Below, in pieces: positions 47,430-58,687 of a stretch of 64,000 nt of DNA. Numbering within the stretch: the stretch's first letter is position 1; every line of letters starts with the position of its first letter. The stretch is from Phoronis australis (Eukaryota; Phoronida; Phoronidae), in the NCBI GenBank assembly GCA_002633005.1, contig NMRA01000568.1:207842-271841 (forward strand), written 5' to 3'. The notes beneath the pieces were generated by a model. It was not told the origin of the DNA, ran no database searches, and was given only the letters and a program-made list of their open reading frames with translations. Position numbers and translations under genes: made by a program.

Positions 47430-48140
47430 ATATGGTCAAGAGGTCAAATAAGTTGTACAGGTTTTTTCTTTCAAGAATACATGTATGTGTACATTTCTGG
47501 AAATCCTATATTTACAGTGTATGTAGGTTCATGGCTCAGAATGCACAGATTAATTGAAAACGCCTTACCTAACTTAAGCTTCCTAATACCCCAATTTGAC
47601 AATAGGCAATACCGTAAAGGAGACAACAATGCAGTAGGTCTGATAGGCGGGTTGCGTGAGGTGACTGTGCCATTGAAGGGAGAGATTTTAATCTGTTGTA
47701 TACTACTACTGAATGGCTTTTCAGAGTGTGCAAAACATCAGCAAAGTTCTGTAAACAACTATTTGACAGATTTTCCGTGCCATGGATTCTTGTCAGAATT
47801 TCTATTAGTTCCAAAATATTCAGAATGACGTCTTCACTCAACTTTCAAATGGGTCACGAAAGTCTACTGCAAACATTATATACAAATCAGACGACCACAT
47901 AATTTTCTATTTCCAACTATTTGAAGTGACTCAGTATAAGGCTTCTTCGTCAATATTTACTTAAAGATTTGTTACGTGGAGTTTTAAAAATTATAAAATT
48001 TGGCCATTGTGAAACATCATGTGGCGCGGTATTATTTCAACCAAAATAAAATAAAATAAAATGTTTTAAATTTTGACATGTTTGGATTATGCTCAGCAGT
48101 TTTATTGAACTAATCAATCACCTAATACGTCCAGTAATAA
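47430..48140 (+). repeat. Diverged copy of the 55.4-56.0 kb segment
   Basis: Matches the downstream parts of the 53-56, 59-60 and 61-64 kb duplications (for example AGAATGACGTC, ATTTCAACCAAAATAAA, AATGTTTTAAATTTTG). No coding sense visible. Confidence 0.7.
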
Positions 48141-49374
48141 TTCACAGCTTTTTTAACTTATTTTTAAAAATCAGCCTTTGGGCTCATTAAATCTAACAAA
48201 TGATGTTGTTTTTGACGACATGTAATGAAATATACATGAGCAGATCCAAGATATCATGAGGAGCACCAACTTTTTCCACAGCGAATGCGAATCTTGAACT
48301 ATCTCAATTGCTGATTCGTTTTACAATTGTTGTAAGCATTGATCAAGTATTGCGCGGTTTGCAATGCATAACCAGCTGCTGTATTGAGACAAAGTTACAT
48401 CTTGAGAAATATCGGTTCAAAGTGTTGCACAACTCGTTACTGGGAAACTGGGGTTACCTTAGCATCGTGTTAAATAAAACCAATATTCATTAGCATGTAA
48501 ATTGACATTTCCTTTTTCAGACATTCACCGAGAGCGAAACTATTTTTATTTTCAACTGAAATAGTTACATGTACGTAAAACAGGTCAGCCATAGACTCGT
48601 ATCTTGGTCTTGTTGTTCATTTTCATCCAACAAACACATTGCTCGGTTTGCTTCTATAAATTCAACACAAAAACAAGTATACGGCCTTATACTAGGCCAT
48701 TTAAATCATTCCGTAATTTCTGCATGCTCAATGTTGCACCACGGCAACCGTGACAATTCTCTAAATGAAAAACTAGAATTCGTTTGTTTAGTAAAGACGA
48801 TACAAAAACCGTTTGGTTTCCAAATTAATGTGACTCGTATTACTCCAAAAAGATTCATCTTACAGTCATACTTAATGAAAAGTAAGACCTAAATTGGAAG
48901 AAAGTTCGATTGCCATTGGGTACCTATAAAGACACAGTGGTAATGCAGGTTATTGGCAAAAATATCAACAGAAACTTTCTGCTGTAGAAAAGAAACCTTT
49001 TTTCAGCAACATCGTGAATTATTTTCTACTTATTGACCTATCCGTCTCAGATGAGTGAGGGTATTTAAAAGGAAATTGTAAAAATTTTGAATATTAATGC
49101 ATTCTTGTCTGAAAAAAGTGAACCGTCCGTTTTTATGATAGAAGGGCTGTCAATTTTGTTTCATTCAAAGTAGAATATTCGTGGTTTTGAGGTTCATACA
49201 AGTATACACGTAACATGATTAGTGAGTTGTACATGTACAACGACAAAAAAAGACACCTACACTTGTGGCCACAGACATTCAAGGTGCGAAACGTCACACT
49301 TGAAAATATTGTATATTGTAGTCCGGTTCACCCCTTTGGCGGTTAATCCAACCTCTGTGAAGCATAAAACTTCG

Positions 49375-49395
49375 TGACGTCATGGAGTCACGTGA
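49375..49395 (+). promoter_or_regulatory. CRE plus E-box promoter block of the 49.5-kb gene
   Basis: TGACGTCA at 49375-49382 and TCACGTGA at 49388-49395, 13 bases apart, about 100 bp before the ATG. The same pair at the same spacing precedes the 57.1-kb copy, followed in both by GAACACAGCTTGG. No clear TATA box. Confidence 0.6.
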
Positions 49396-49490
49396 CACTG
49401 AACACAGCTTGGCTAACTGGAAATAAAAACGCTGACTTCAGAATCAGTCTACTCACATTTAAATTCAAATTCAGATTCGTTCTTACCACG

Positions 49491-49763
49491 ATGGAGGGTC
49501 CTACGCTTGATGAACAACTTCACAACGCCCAGGCAAAGTGCTTGATAGCAGCAGAACAAGTCGAATTATTGGATCGAGAACTGCGAGATACCTACGAGAG
49601 GGTTCTGGAAAGTGGAAATGCAATTCGCCGGGAACAGTTTCACCGGCGCGTGATGATCACGCATGGACTGCGCGATATGTTTTACCACTACGGTAAAAGT
49701 AAAGCCCACCTGTCTCTATCCCTCTTTCGTCTTAAGGGTTTGGGAGATCGCTTGTTTGAATGA
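49491..49763 (+). CDS. Small helical protein, intact member (90 aa), histone-type 3' end
   Basis: Single uninterrupted frame from ATG (context ACCACGATGG) to TGA at 49761-49763. Predicted all-helical and charged: an N-terminal amphipathic segment (LDEQLHNAQAKCL), a heptad-like EQVELLDRELRD stretch, then a basic RREQFHRRVMITHGLRDMFYHYGK segment and a Leu-rich C-terminus (LSLFRLKGLGDRLFE). Compared with relatives it lacks three residues at the DT-YER step, in frame. No signal peptide, membrane segment or known domain. It does not look like a core or linker histone, although its mRNA end does. Function unknown; the histone-type 3' end would predict S-phase, poly(A)-minus expression. Best candidate for a functional gene in the family. 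Confidence 0.75.
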   Translation: MEGPTLDEQLHNAQAKCLIAAEQVELLDRELRDTYERVLESGNAIRREQFHRRVMITHGLRDMFYHYGKSKAHLSLSLFRLKGLGDRLFE

Positions 49764-49789
49764 GTAATTCAGACATACACCAGAAAAAC

Positions 49790-49805
49790 AGTCCTTTTAA
49801 GGGCT
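49790..49805 (+). terminator. Histone-type 3' stem-loop with HDE-like element
   Basis: AGTCCTTTTAAGGGCT, six pairs including one G-U, with 5' flank AGAAAAAC and 3' flank AACCAAA, 26 bases after the stop. CCAAAACGAACTG (about 49817-49829) lies where the U7 snRNA-binding histone downstream element would. Confidence 0.85.
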
Positions 49806-49829
49806 AACCAAATGTTCCAAAACGAACTG

Positions 49830-52405
49830 TTCACTTAATATGATTTGATTGTGAGGGATCCGAAAACCTGACGGCACAGTTATGTCAAAAACTACTTAGT
49901 GATAAAACACAAAGCGGCATTTCATTTCAGCCTAGTAAAATATGTAAAATAAAAATAGCCTCTTTTGAACATGTTCTGTACAGATACTAATAAAGTAATG
50001 CATTTGTTTATTATTGAAACAAACATATAACACTTCAGGCACCCAAAAATATTGTAACTTTAATTTGAAACATTAAACCCATCATAGCAAGTTTATATAT
50101 TGAAATCACCAGGTTGGCTGATTCCGGTTGTCAAACACCCAGGAATGAGCACCTGCAGTAGCAAGGATAAACAACGCATGCGCATTTTGAGATTGCATGT
50201 CTGTCGCTTATTGTTTCTTGTAATTTTTACGGTGTCACTCTTTTAATGAAGAGCAATTGAAGCAAAGAGTGGCAAAAACACAAAATCAGCACTTTTCATT
50301 CCAAGACCATCACTTCCTTGCCGCTTCACGACTTAAGCTATCGTTAGTATATGAAAAAAAAATTCTTACACATTCCGAAAATGTGGTCAACATCTAATGC
50401 TAATAAACTATTGTTTTCAAATCTGTTGAAAGTTGTTGTTCTTGACGACAACCTTTCATGGTTCAAAAATACAAGAAGACGTACAGTGTATACATGTATG
50501 GGAAATCATGAGGGTACCAATTTTCTCCACCAGGAATAAGAACTACTCTTCGAAATGTTTTAATTTCTGGTGTGGTAATATTTTCCTGTCAAATGTTGAA
50601 TGCCAGTCACTAAATACGAAACGATTTGCAGTGCAGTACTGCTCATATGTTTGACGCCAATGTACTGAATCATGTTTGCATATTGAGAAATATTCATTTA
50701 AAGTCCTGCTCGTCACGTTACTGTAAAAGTTAATATACTAAATCATAATCTGTTAATGAAAGCGGATGTTCACTAGGTTGTCAATTAAAAATCTCTTTTG
50801 CAGTGTTTTACTGAGAGCGTGGGTAGTTTAGTTCTTCAATTTCGTTACGTGAACTAGTTATACGTAGCATTTTGTCTTGTTCCTGCATACATATTCAGTA
50901 AAATAACGCATTGAGGGGCTTGTTCATAGTGTTAGAATGCACAAAATTATGATGGCATAGGCAAGTACATGTAAGGGTGAGGGGGAAGGAGGGACGGAGG
51001 GAAGAGAGGAAGGGAGAGAGGGACGGACGGACGGAGTGAGGGAGGTGTGGAAGGGAATCTCATTTGTACGGGTTAAATTACAATAGTTAGTATACATGTA
51101 GATGTCAATTTCATGATAAGATGTTCATTACATGCATGTATATTCATTTTTACAAATCTTTTCTCAATAATAAACATGAATAAAAATCGTTCAGTAAATG
51201 TATGAACTGAAGTGGCATAGCAATGAACAGAAAAGCCATATTGGATGAGAATATACGTTTGCGTGTCATGACATGATTTGGAATGTATTTTTCTTTAATA
51301 GTATCAGATGGCTTGTATTGCATGTTCTTATGTTTTCACTGACGCTTCTGCTATAGGAAGAAGTTAGCGATTCAATAACTGCCAACGTGGGGTCTGGTGG
51401 GTGTATCAATACGTAACAATGTGGCCCTACTGTTAAGGGAAATATTAATTTTGAGGACATAAAGTTCGAATAGATATTTGAAAATTGAGTTTTCAAGATA
51501 CGATTTAAACAAAGTTTCATTGAAAAAATGAATCATTATCTAGTCTAATGTTGCCATATTCATTACGACTGGATACTGTATTTTGAAAATACTTTTAACT
51601 TCTGCGATTGAATTTCGTTTTTTCATGAATTGGCATTCAAGACCATAAATAAATGCAATGTTGTTTAAGTAATATAAATCGATAAATTAAGTCTTTTACT
51701 TGTTTTTTTAAACATGTAAAACAGTGCAGAGTGTGTCCTTTACTTTCTTGTAACCTATTTGTGCAGCATCGCTTGGCCCTTTACAAGTACGAATAAATTC
51801 ATCAACTGCACTCAATAAGTTTATTCATTTCAGCACTAAATTGTAATTTAACACGTTGCAGGTTATTTAGATTTTTCCTCCCTGATTTACAAATAATCTA
51901 CATTTACACAATTAACAGATACCATATGTATATTCATGATATGTACATGGAAATATGATTGAGAGCTAATATTTGAAAGCGCAATAACCTTAGTTTATAG
52001 CCTGAGTTTAAACATGTTGACCTTTTGTAACAGTATGACGTCCAATAAACGTGGGTGCGAATGACTAGATAATTGACACGTCCATGAAAAATGTTTTCAA
52101 CAAATATTCCTGCAATCATCATACAGCCTTTTCACTTAAGTATCTTTCACTTTTTAAATAAGAAGTTAAAGTTGTACAACATTTATTGAATGGGGGTAAC
52201 TTGCTTTTAAGATCCACTATTATCTGCTATTTTTCGTAACTACATGAATATGAACAGACCAGTCGACCAGTCATCACTAACTGTTACACAATGGCATTCT
52301 ACGTAAAGGGCCGGATCCAGATGTGCCGCTGGCAGTAATGCGGATTAAACTGCCACAGGTCATAAGTACTTAACATAATCTCTGCCTAAGTGGCTACCAC
52401 ACCTC
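49830..52405. other. No gene recognised; partial duplicates of flanking segments
   Basis: 50340-50640 is related to 48240-48480 and 56370-56650 (shared ATCATGAGG and GTTTTAATTT blocks). Otherwise AT-rich DNA. Frames of 60-84 codons appear random. Confidence 0.4.
50977..51050. repeat. Purine-only GGGA/GGAC tract
   Basis: About 70 bases almost purely G and A on the plus strand, including GGGACGGACGGACGGA; capable of triplex (H-DNA) formation in principle. Confidence 0.85.
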
Positions 52406-52411
52406 TTTGAA

Positions 52412-52419
52412 TCACGTGA
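52412..52419 (+). promoter_or_regulatory. E-box in the promoter of the 52.5-kb gene
   Basis: TCACGTGA followed by CACCATCTCAAC and then CTTGGCCAACCAG, aligned with the E-box and GCTTGGCCAAC block of the 57.1-kb copy. The CRE is not present here. Confidence 0.5.
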
Positions 52420-52509
52420 CACCATCTCAACATATATTAGCTTGGCCAACCAGTGTTGGCTAACAACTGATCAAGACATTGTTTGTGACGTACAGGTTCA
52501 TAGTGTAAA

Positions 52510-52774
52510 ATGACGGAACCCGAGATGCAAGTCCAAATATACCAAGCTCATCAGAAATGTCTTCGCGCACGTACACAAGTACAAATCCTGGACAGAGANG
52601 TTGGATGACATGAGGATTCGTTACCTGAGGGCGGTGGAGCGACGTGACCAAGTTCGCAAAGATCAAATGCAGCGGCGTATCGTTACAACGCACGGGCTTC
52701 GCAACGCGTTCTACAAATATCAGGAGAAACAAAAGAGTCTGGTTCTCAATCTACGCGAACAGGCGTTTGGTTAA
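52510..52774 (+). CDS. Small helical protein, second subtype (87 aa; one ambiguous base)
   Basis: ATG at 52510 to TAA at 52772-52774. An N at 52599 breaks the frame; dropping that base restores a continuous frame (QILDRELDDMRIRYLR), and the pseudogene at 23.9 kb has no base there, so the N is probably a spurious insertion. The layout is parallel to the 49.5-kb protein: YQAHQKCLRARTQVQILDREL, then a basic RRDQVRKDQMQRRIVTTHG, then LRNAFYKYQEKQ and a Leu-containing tail. The shared core is L-D-R-E-L-x-D and TTHGLR/ITHGLR followed by F-Y-x-Y. Strongly charged, predicted helical, no known domain. Function unknown. Confidence 0.68.
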
Positions 52775-52835
52775 TACATGTATATGTACACATTGACGAC
52801 TCTCGTGGAATCCTCAAGTCCACAATAAAAACAAC

Positions 52836-52851
52836 AGCCCTTTTAAGGGCT
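52836..52851 (+). terminator. Histone-type 3' stem-loop with HDE-like element
   Basis: AGCCCTTTTAAGGGCT, perfect 6-bp stem and 4-base loop, 5' flank AAAAACAAC, 3' flank ACCCACAA, 61 bases after the stop. CCAAAAAGAACTG follows at about 52863. Confidence 0.9.
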
Positions 52852-53904
52852 ACCCACAACTACCAAAAAGAACTGCTCACTTTACAACCCGGTGAATTAT
52901 TTAAAAATCATTTTACCGGAATGTGAAACATGCTGTTGTCCTAGCATTTCTGCCAGTCAAATTATTTAAGTTGTCTCTTAACATTTGTTTATAAATAACG
53001 GCTTAATGACTGGATATGACGATTTTAAACATAATCTAAGATCCATCATGGCCTCATATATAACCTTTTTGGTGAGAAACGTTACCTTCAAACAGACGCC
53101 TTTATGGTAGTCGGATAGCAGTCTAGCATTATCAATTTAACTTATTTCAATTACATTTCCCGTCGCTATGAAACTCGTGAAACTAGAAAAACGCAAAGCA
53201 CTGCAAGCGATGAAACTAATATTAACGCAAATTTACATTTTGCTACCCATTTTAAAGTTTTCTAAGTCTAGCTTGAACTAATGAAAATTGAAACATTCAT
53301 CTTGAAATAATTCAAGAGTGCAGTGATCTTTTTGATGAAATGAGAAAAGACATATTGATTACAGTACCAACGCAAGTATTAGTCGGGAATTTCACAAAAT
53401 GTACCGATACGTCTACCATTGTCCTCACTTTCATCTAGCGATCACCGTGCCCCAAGGTATTATATACTGTTGAAATATCTATTCTCCGGGTGTGGGTGAA
53501 TAACAACTTATTCTCCATATTAGCAGTAGCCGCAATGTCGCAGGGTACGTTACGAGATGTGTATGGGGATTCCACGCTAATATTCATCGCGGATTCAAAT
53601 TTTTGAATACTACACTGTACATACATGTATACCCGGCGAACGAGAATTTTTCCCCCGAGCACATTGTAACTTTGAATTTGAAAAATTTGAATCCATAGTG
53701 ATCGTTTTAGATATTAAAATCGTGATTTGATTTCTGTTGTGGAATGCTCAATTAGGAATACCTTTCAGTAGCCGCTGATTGTCATACATGTACGTTGATT
53801 GATGGTCATGCCTTTATGGCTCAGTATGGTCAGATAGACGTTTACTTTAACTGGAGAAAGTGGACGGTTTGTGCTAAATCATTCGTAAACACAGCAACAC
53901 GGAA

Positions 53905-54129
53905 GTGGACGGTCACACAACCAGTGTCTTCATGCTAGTTTCTACATTTAAAGACCTCATTTTGCAAACGCAACGACTGATACAGCCCATGTTATGTGGC
54001 GAGTCGGTCACAACGTTTTGCTCGAGGAAAAGTGTTGCAGAAAAAAATATGCATGCACTTGGTTGCCGGGGAAAGTGTAGAACTTCCCTTTTGTTTGATA
54101 AATACGAGGAAAAACTCGTCGGCTTGTAG
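53905..54129 (+). other. Small possible gene, copy A (frame not conserved)
   Basis: The segment corresponds to 61560-61830 and ends near a conserved CAATAAA. The two copies do not share one reading frame: indels separate them, and the ATG of the later copy is ACG here. If this was ever a gene it is not maintained in both copies. Confidence 0.2.
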
Positions 54130-56177
54130 AATGGTAATGAAAGTGTGACAAATACTGGGATAACTATACTGGTCTAAGATTCAATAAATTGTTGTCTTTT
54201 ACATACAATGTAATTAAAATTGCTGCACGATAACTTTTGAAACGTAAATACAAAAAATGACAAAAATTGACAGTTTCTCCAGCCATTTTATCAGTGATTA
54301 CGAGACAAGTGCTTCGCCATTTTAGAAAACGAATGTCAAGGTTGGTTTGGGGTTGGGTGTAACAGAACAGTTCTCATTATGATTAGCCTTGCAAAACACA
54401 CATCACTAGATTTGTCACGTATTTTTCACACTGTCGCAAACGGTATGCAAAAATGACAGGGTTTCAATCAGTTCACATCAACAGCCCTGCAGATGCACCC
54501 AAAGGTTTTAATGTGTCTTGTATTTTTGGTCCTTTCACTCTTATTAAAATCAAGAAAGCTAAGAAAAACGAAGGGACATAAATTCGGCACTAGTCTCTAC
54601 AAAACCCCCAATTGTGAATTGTGAAAGGAAATTTCTTACAAATTCCAAAATGCGGTCCAAAAGTACATGTACATGTACAGTTCACAAACTAATTTTTTTG
54701 CAAGTCCGGTTTGTTTAAGAGCTACCTGAAACCGCAGCCAATTTCTCAGTCGCTAGACAGCAATGCACAAATGTAATACAGTAAGGGAACGCTATCATAA
54801 AGACGTCAACNTTTTTCTCATGCTCAACATGTCTACAAACAAACCACAATAACTGAGGCTTTACATGTGTACTTGCAAGACCTAAATAAAAACTCATCAC
54901 CAAGAGTGGTCTATCCATAGATTTAACATTTTGGCACTGCAAATTGGCCGTGGCCGCCTCCTAACTGTTCAGTGGCACCTCCGTGTGTTGTCGAATAATC
55001 AGGCAGAACCGATTGTTGATCATTAAGCGAACGTTAGGAAGAAAAAGGAAAAAAATGATTGTGTTTATACAGGTGAAATTTCAAAAATCAAATTTAATGT
55101 ATCGTTTTTCCCGTTCTATCACAAACATCGAGGGTAGCCGTATAACTTTTGTGTTGTATATTCATTTTTACTTCTCATTTTTTCGTGGATGTGAAGTATG
55201 CACGTCAATTTTATGTGAGTAACTGCGAATTTGTCCAAGATTACGAATGGCGTGCCAAAACGGAGATATATTGCTGAATGGACAAATTTGACGATAACGT
55301 CATACCAGGTCATTCAAGGCTACTGTTTAATTTAGCGTTATGGAGATAACAATATTTTCCTTTGCGACCACGCTTGGATTATACAACTGTAGGTGTAGAA
55401 TTATGACTTGGATTATGGTCCGTCACCTAATCGGCGTTCTCTGACAGGTCTCATTATCTCAGTGGAAGGCAGGTGATAATATTCGCGTCATTGAAGGGAG
55501 TGATTTTAATCCGTGGTATACATGTACTGTACCTCTACTGCATGACCTGACAGAGCGTGTGAAAGATGTGGAAATATTGTAAACAAGCACGTGGCTGATG
55601 TATGGTCTATTGGTTATTGTCCGTGTCAGACTAAATTACATGTATGTAACTGTAAATTTCAAAGAAAAGTTCAAAGTTTAACTCTGGAACAGAATGACGT
55701 CATCATTCAGCGTTCGATTTGGCTTCAAAAATCTTTTTATTCACATCAGAATTAATGTACAACTCAGATGAACACTCATTTCTACATCTCCAACTTCCTG
55801 ACGATAGTGTACAAGACGGCCTATAAAGGCTTGATCATTATTTACTTAAAGCAATTTTATGCGAAATTTTACAAGTAAAACTTAAAAAATTTGGTCGTCG
55901 TGAAGTTTGATATCGTTCGGCATTATTTACACCAAAATGAAATAAAGTGTTTTATCATTACTTTTTATTTCTTTGAAAAAAATCGTGTTCAACTGTTTTA
56001 TTAAGTTTGTCAATATCGTAAAACGTATAGTTAACTGCTTTCTGGGACATGTGTCCAGCTTTTTCAACATATCTCTACCGCACATTTTTATAGGTAAATA
56101 GCTCCACTTCATTTCACCGACCACTTCATTTTACTTGGTCTAGTTACCGTACAGTAACCATTTGGAATTTTCTACCG

Positions 56178-56220
56178 TTACGTGACACGGCTATTGCAAC
56201 ACCATATGCGGAATAAAGGT
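56178..56220 (+). promoter_or_regulatory. Promoter-like conserved block (weaker copy)
   Basis: TACGTGACACGGCTATTGCA followed by CCATATGCGGAATAAAGG; the counterpart at 60483-60523 has CACGTG and TATAAAGG. No coding frame is visible downstream of this copy. Confidence 0.3.
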
Positions 56221-56974
56221 GTTTGACATTAAACCCTCTTGAAAAAAGTGGAGTGGATTACTATACTGAGGCTGAAATACATCCCAAAATCTAACGTAGG
56301 TGTTATACTTTAAAAAAAAACCGAAACAGCAACTTTCTTGTCGTAATAAAATGATCGCGCAGCACCATCAATAATTTTCAAAAGTATGTTTTTGGCTAAT
56401 TAAATAAGAAATGTCATTGTTTTTGATGAAAACACATAATGGCGCAGAGATACACAACGGGGTACATGTATGTACTGTAGGGTATAATGAGGGTACTAAC
56501 GTTCTCGAATAATATAAAGAAGTATAGGATAGTTTAATGTTTTGCTGCAAGCTGTCAAAGCTTAAATGCCAATTAGTAAATAGTACACGATTTGCAGTAC
56601 AATATTCTTTTAATATTTGACGCAGTTGTACTGAATCAAATTTACATCTTGAGAATTATTTGTTTTAAATCCTGCATGGCACGTTACTGCAAAATTGTTG
56701 AATGCTAATGAATTGTTGTTGGGAAAATGTGTACAATCCCGTTCTTAAAAGGGCTATCACTTCAGTTTCATTCAACGTAACATAATCACAGTTTTGAGGT
56801 CCATATAAACTTCATTTGATTAGTGACTTATCCAACAACACGCAAACCAACAAAAGACATCTACATTTGTGGTCACTGAGATTAGAAAAATGTGGAAGGA
56901 GTCAGTTGTGAATAATATAGTTCGATTCATCAACTTTAACCGTTAATCCAACCTCGGTAAAGTATCAAACCTCG

Positions 56975-56994
56975 TGACGTCATGGTGTCACGTG
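56975..56994 (+). promoter_or_regulatory. CRE plus E-box promoter block of the 57.1-kb gene
   Basis: TGACGTCA at 56975-56982 and CACGTG at 56989-56994, then GAACACAGCTTGGCCAAC. Matches the 49.4-kb block in order and spacing, so the promoter was duplicated with the gene and both sites survived. Confidence 0.6.
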
Positions 56995-57068
56995 GTACTG
57001 AACACAGCTTGGCCAACAGAATCAGCCTACTCATACTCGAGTTCACATTCAACATCGTTCTCGCCACA

Positions 57069-57355
57069 ATGGACGATCCTACGCTTGATGAAAAACTTAA
57101 CAAAGCCCAGGCAAAATGTTTGAAAGCAGCAGAACAAGTCGAATTATTGGACCGAGAGCTGCGAGATACCGACATACAGTACGCTACGAGAGGGCTCTGA
57201 AAAGTGGAAATGCAGTTCGCCGGGAGCAGCTTCACCGGCGCATGATGATCACGCATGGACTGCGCGACATGTTTTACCACTACGGCAAACGAATAGCCCA
57301 CCTGTCTCTATCCCTTCTTCGTCTAAAGGGTTTAGGAGATCGCTTGTATGAATGA
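57069..57355 (+). pseudogene. Small helical gene family, frameshifted copy
   Basis: ATG at 57069 begins MDDPTLDEKLNKAQAKCL and runs through LDRELRDTDIQY, where a 5-base insertion (GCTAC duplicated around 57180-57186) shifts the frame and creates a stop at 57198-57200. Beyond it the second frame continues ERALKSGNAVRREQLHRR, MITHGLRDMFYHYG and LSLSLLRLKGLGDRLYE to TGA at 57353-57355. Both halves are otherwise better conserved than most of the flank, so the shift is recent or an assembly error. Confidence 0.75.
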
Positions 57356-57381
57356 GTACTTTTGTCATACACCAGAAAAAC

Positions 57382-57397
57382 AGCCCTTTTAAGGGCT
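57382..57397 (+). terminator. Histone-type 3' stem-loop with HDE-like element
   Basis: AGCCCTTTTAAGGGCT, perfect, 5' flank CAGAAAAAC, 3' flank ACCCAAA, 26 bases after the stop. CCAAAAGGAACTG starts about 11 bases beyond. Confidence 0.9.
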
Positions 57398-57439
57398 ACC
57401 CAAATGTTCCAAAAGGAACTGTTCACTTCATACTTTCTG

Positions 57440-58350
57440 TCGGTGTGTCTGGTAAACTGAGAACCCACTATACACCATAAATTGCCTTGTGACGGAACAC
57501 AACGCCGGATTTTATTGACACCGAGTGTAAAAGAAAAGCAAGATATTTAAAATGAAAATGAAAAATCCGGTTGAACGTGTACTTGTTAACTACGCCATGT
57601 ACTTTTTATTTTTCCATAAAAACACACAAAATTCATTCAGTAGTTTATCGTTCAAAGATAACATAAATAAAATGATTCAGACATAAGCAAAATCCTATCT
57701 GACTCTGTGTACAACATTTTTATCGGTAATCAAGAAAAGTAGATGCAGGGTTTTGTAAAAGAAACACTGTTTGTCAATGTTGTGCGATGGTAAACAATTA
57801 TTTTTAGCATACTGGAATGTATTCTTACCATACCTTTATGTAGAGAATACATCCGCAAGGCATGTTTAGGATGTTTCACAGATTGGCGTGAAATTTCTTT
57901 GAACAAGCTCTAAATCATTGCAGACGCACAATTGAATGTATAAATTAAAGACGAAAAGAAACAAGGGTAGTGGGTGAACGGGGATATCCTTTGCTTAAAT
58001 TAAAGTTAAGGTCCGTTAGTAGGTTGTATTTCTGACATGGGGTATGTACATTCAAAAGTAGTTTTAGTATATATTTTTCTCTATTCAATTATTATTAATA
58101 ATAAACATGAATAAAATGTAGATACAGAAGAAGAGAGGACGTATGTGAAGTGATTTCTTAGAGGAAAATATAATTTTAAGTGTCATGACAAAACTTGAAA
58201 TGTACTTTGGTATAAAAGCGTTAGACGTAACATATTGCTTGTCTTCAGTGACCTCCTGATGAAATTGCAAGAAAGTGTTTGAAAATGCCAGTCGTAATTA
58301 TTTATGGAGACGTTTTGATAGAGGTATAACATATATTAATCCAACCAACC
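57440..58350. other. No gene recognised
   Basis: AT-rich. Contains a block similar to 24640-24720 (TAAAGTTAAGG, CGT-TTGTATT) showing that the duplicated flanks extend here. No coding segment seen. Confidence 0.4.
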
Positions 58351-58355
58351 AGTAC

Positions 58356-58687
58356 TTAGTTATACAGCAATATGAAATCTAGTCAAGTACATCAAATACA
58401 TAGTTGTACAGCAATATGAAATCTAGTCAAGTATATCAAACACATAGTTGTACAGCAATATGAAATCTAGTCAAGTACATGTACATCAAACACATAGTTG
58501 TACAGCAATATGAAATCTAGTCAAGTACATCAAACACATAGTTGTACAGCAATATGAAATCTAGTCAAGTACAGTGTACATCAAACACATATACATGTAG
58601 TTGTACAGCTACATGAAATCTAGTCAAGTATATCAAACACATAATTATACATGTATATCAATATGAAATCTAGTCAAGTACTTCGAA
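58356..58687 (+). repeat. Minisatellite, ~44-bp unit, seven copies
   Basis: Unit contains GTTGTACAGCAATATGAAAT CTAGTCAAGTACATCAAACA. Copies vary by short GTACAT insertions (up to ~15 bp), so length is likely polymorphic. Confidence 0.95.

Larger units (their letters stand above)
53150..56230 (+). repeat. Segmental duplication, copy A
   Basis: Aligns almost end to end with 60740-63900 (copy C), and its second half with 59340-60560 (copy B) and 47430-48140. Shared landmarks: GAAACTCGTGAAACTAGAAA, TCGTCGGCTTGT, TTGGCACTGCA, AGATAACAATAT, CAGAATGACGTC. Contains an N at 54811. Confidence 0.85.

Noticed and set aside
52460-52732. 90-codon minus-strand frame sharing residues with the 21549-21806 plus frame
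   Set aside because: Both are antisense shadows of the small helical gene and its degenerate copy; the similarity reflects the shared DNA.
56735-56760. TTCTTAAAAGGGCTATC resembling half of a histone-type stem-loop
   Set aside because: Only one arm is present; no complementary arm and no gene copy adjoins it.
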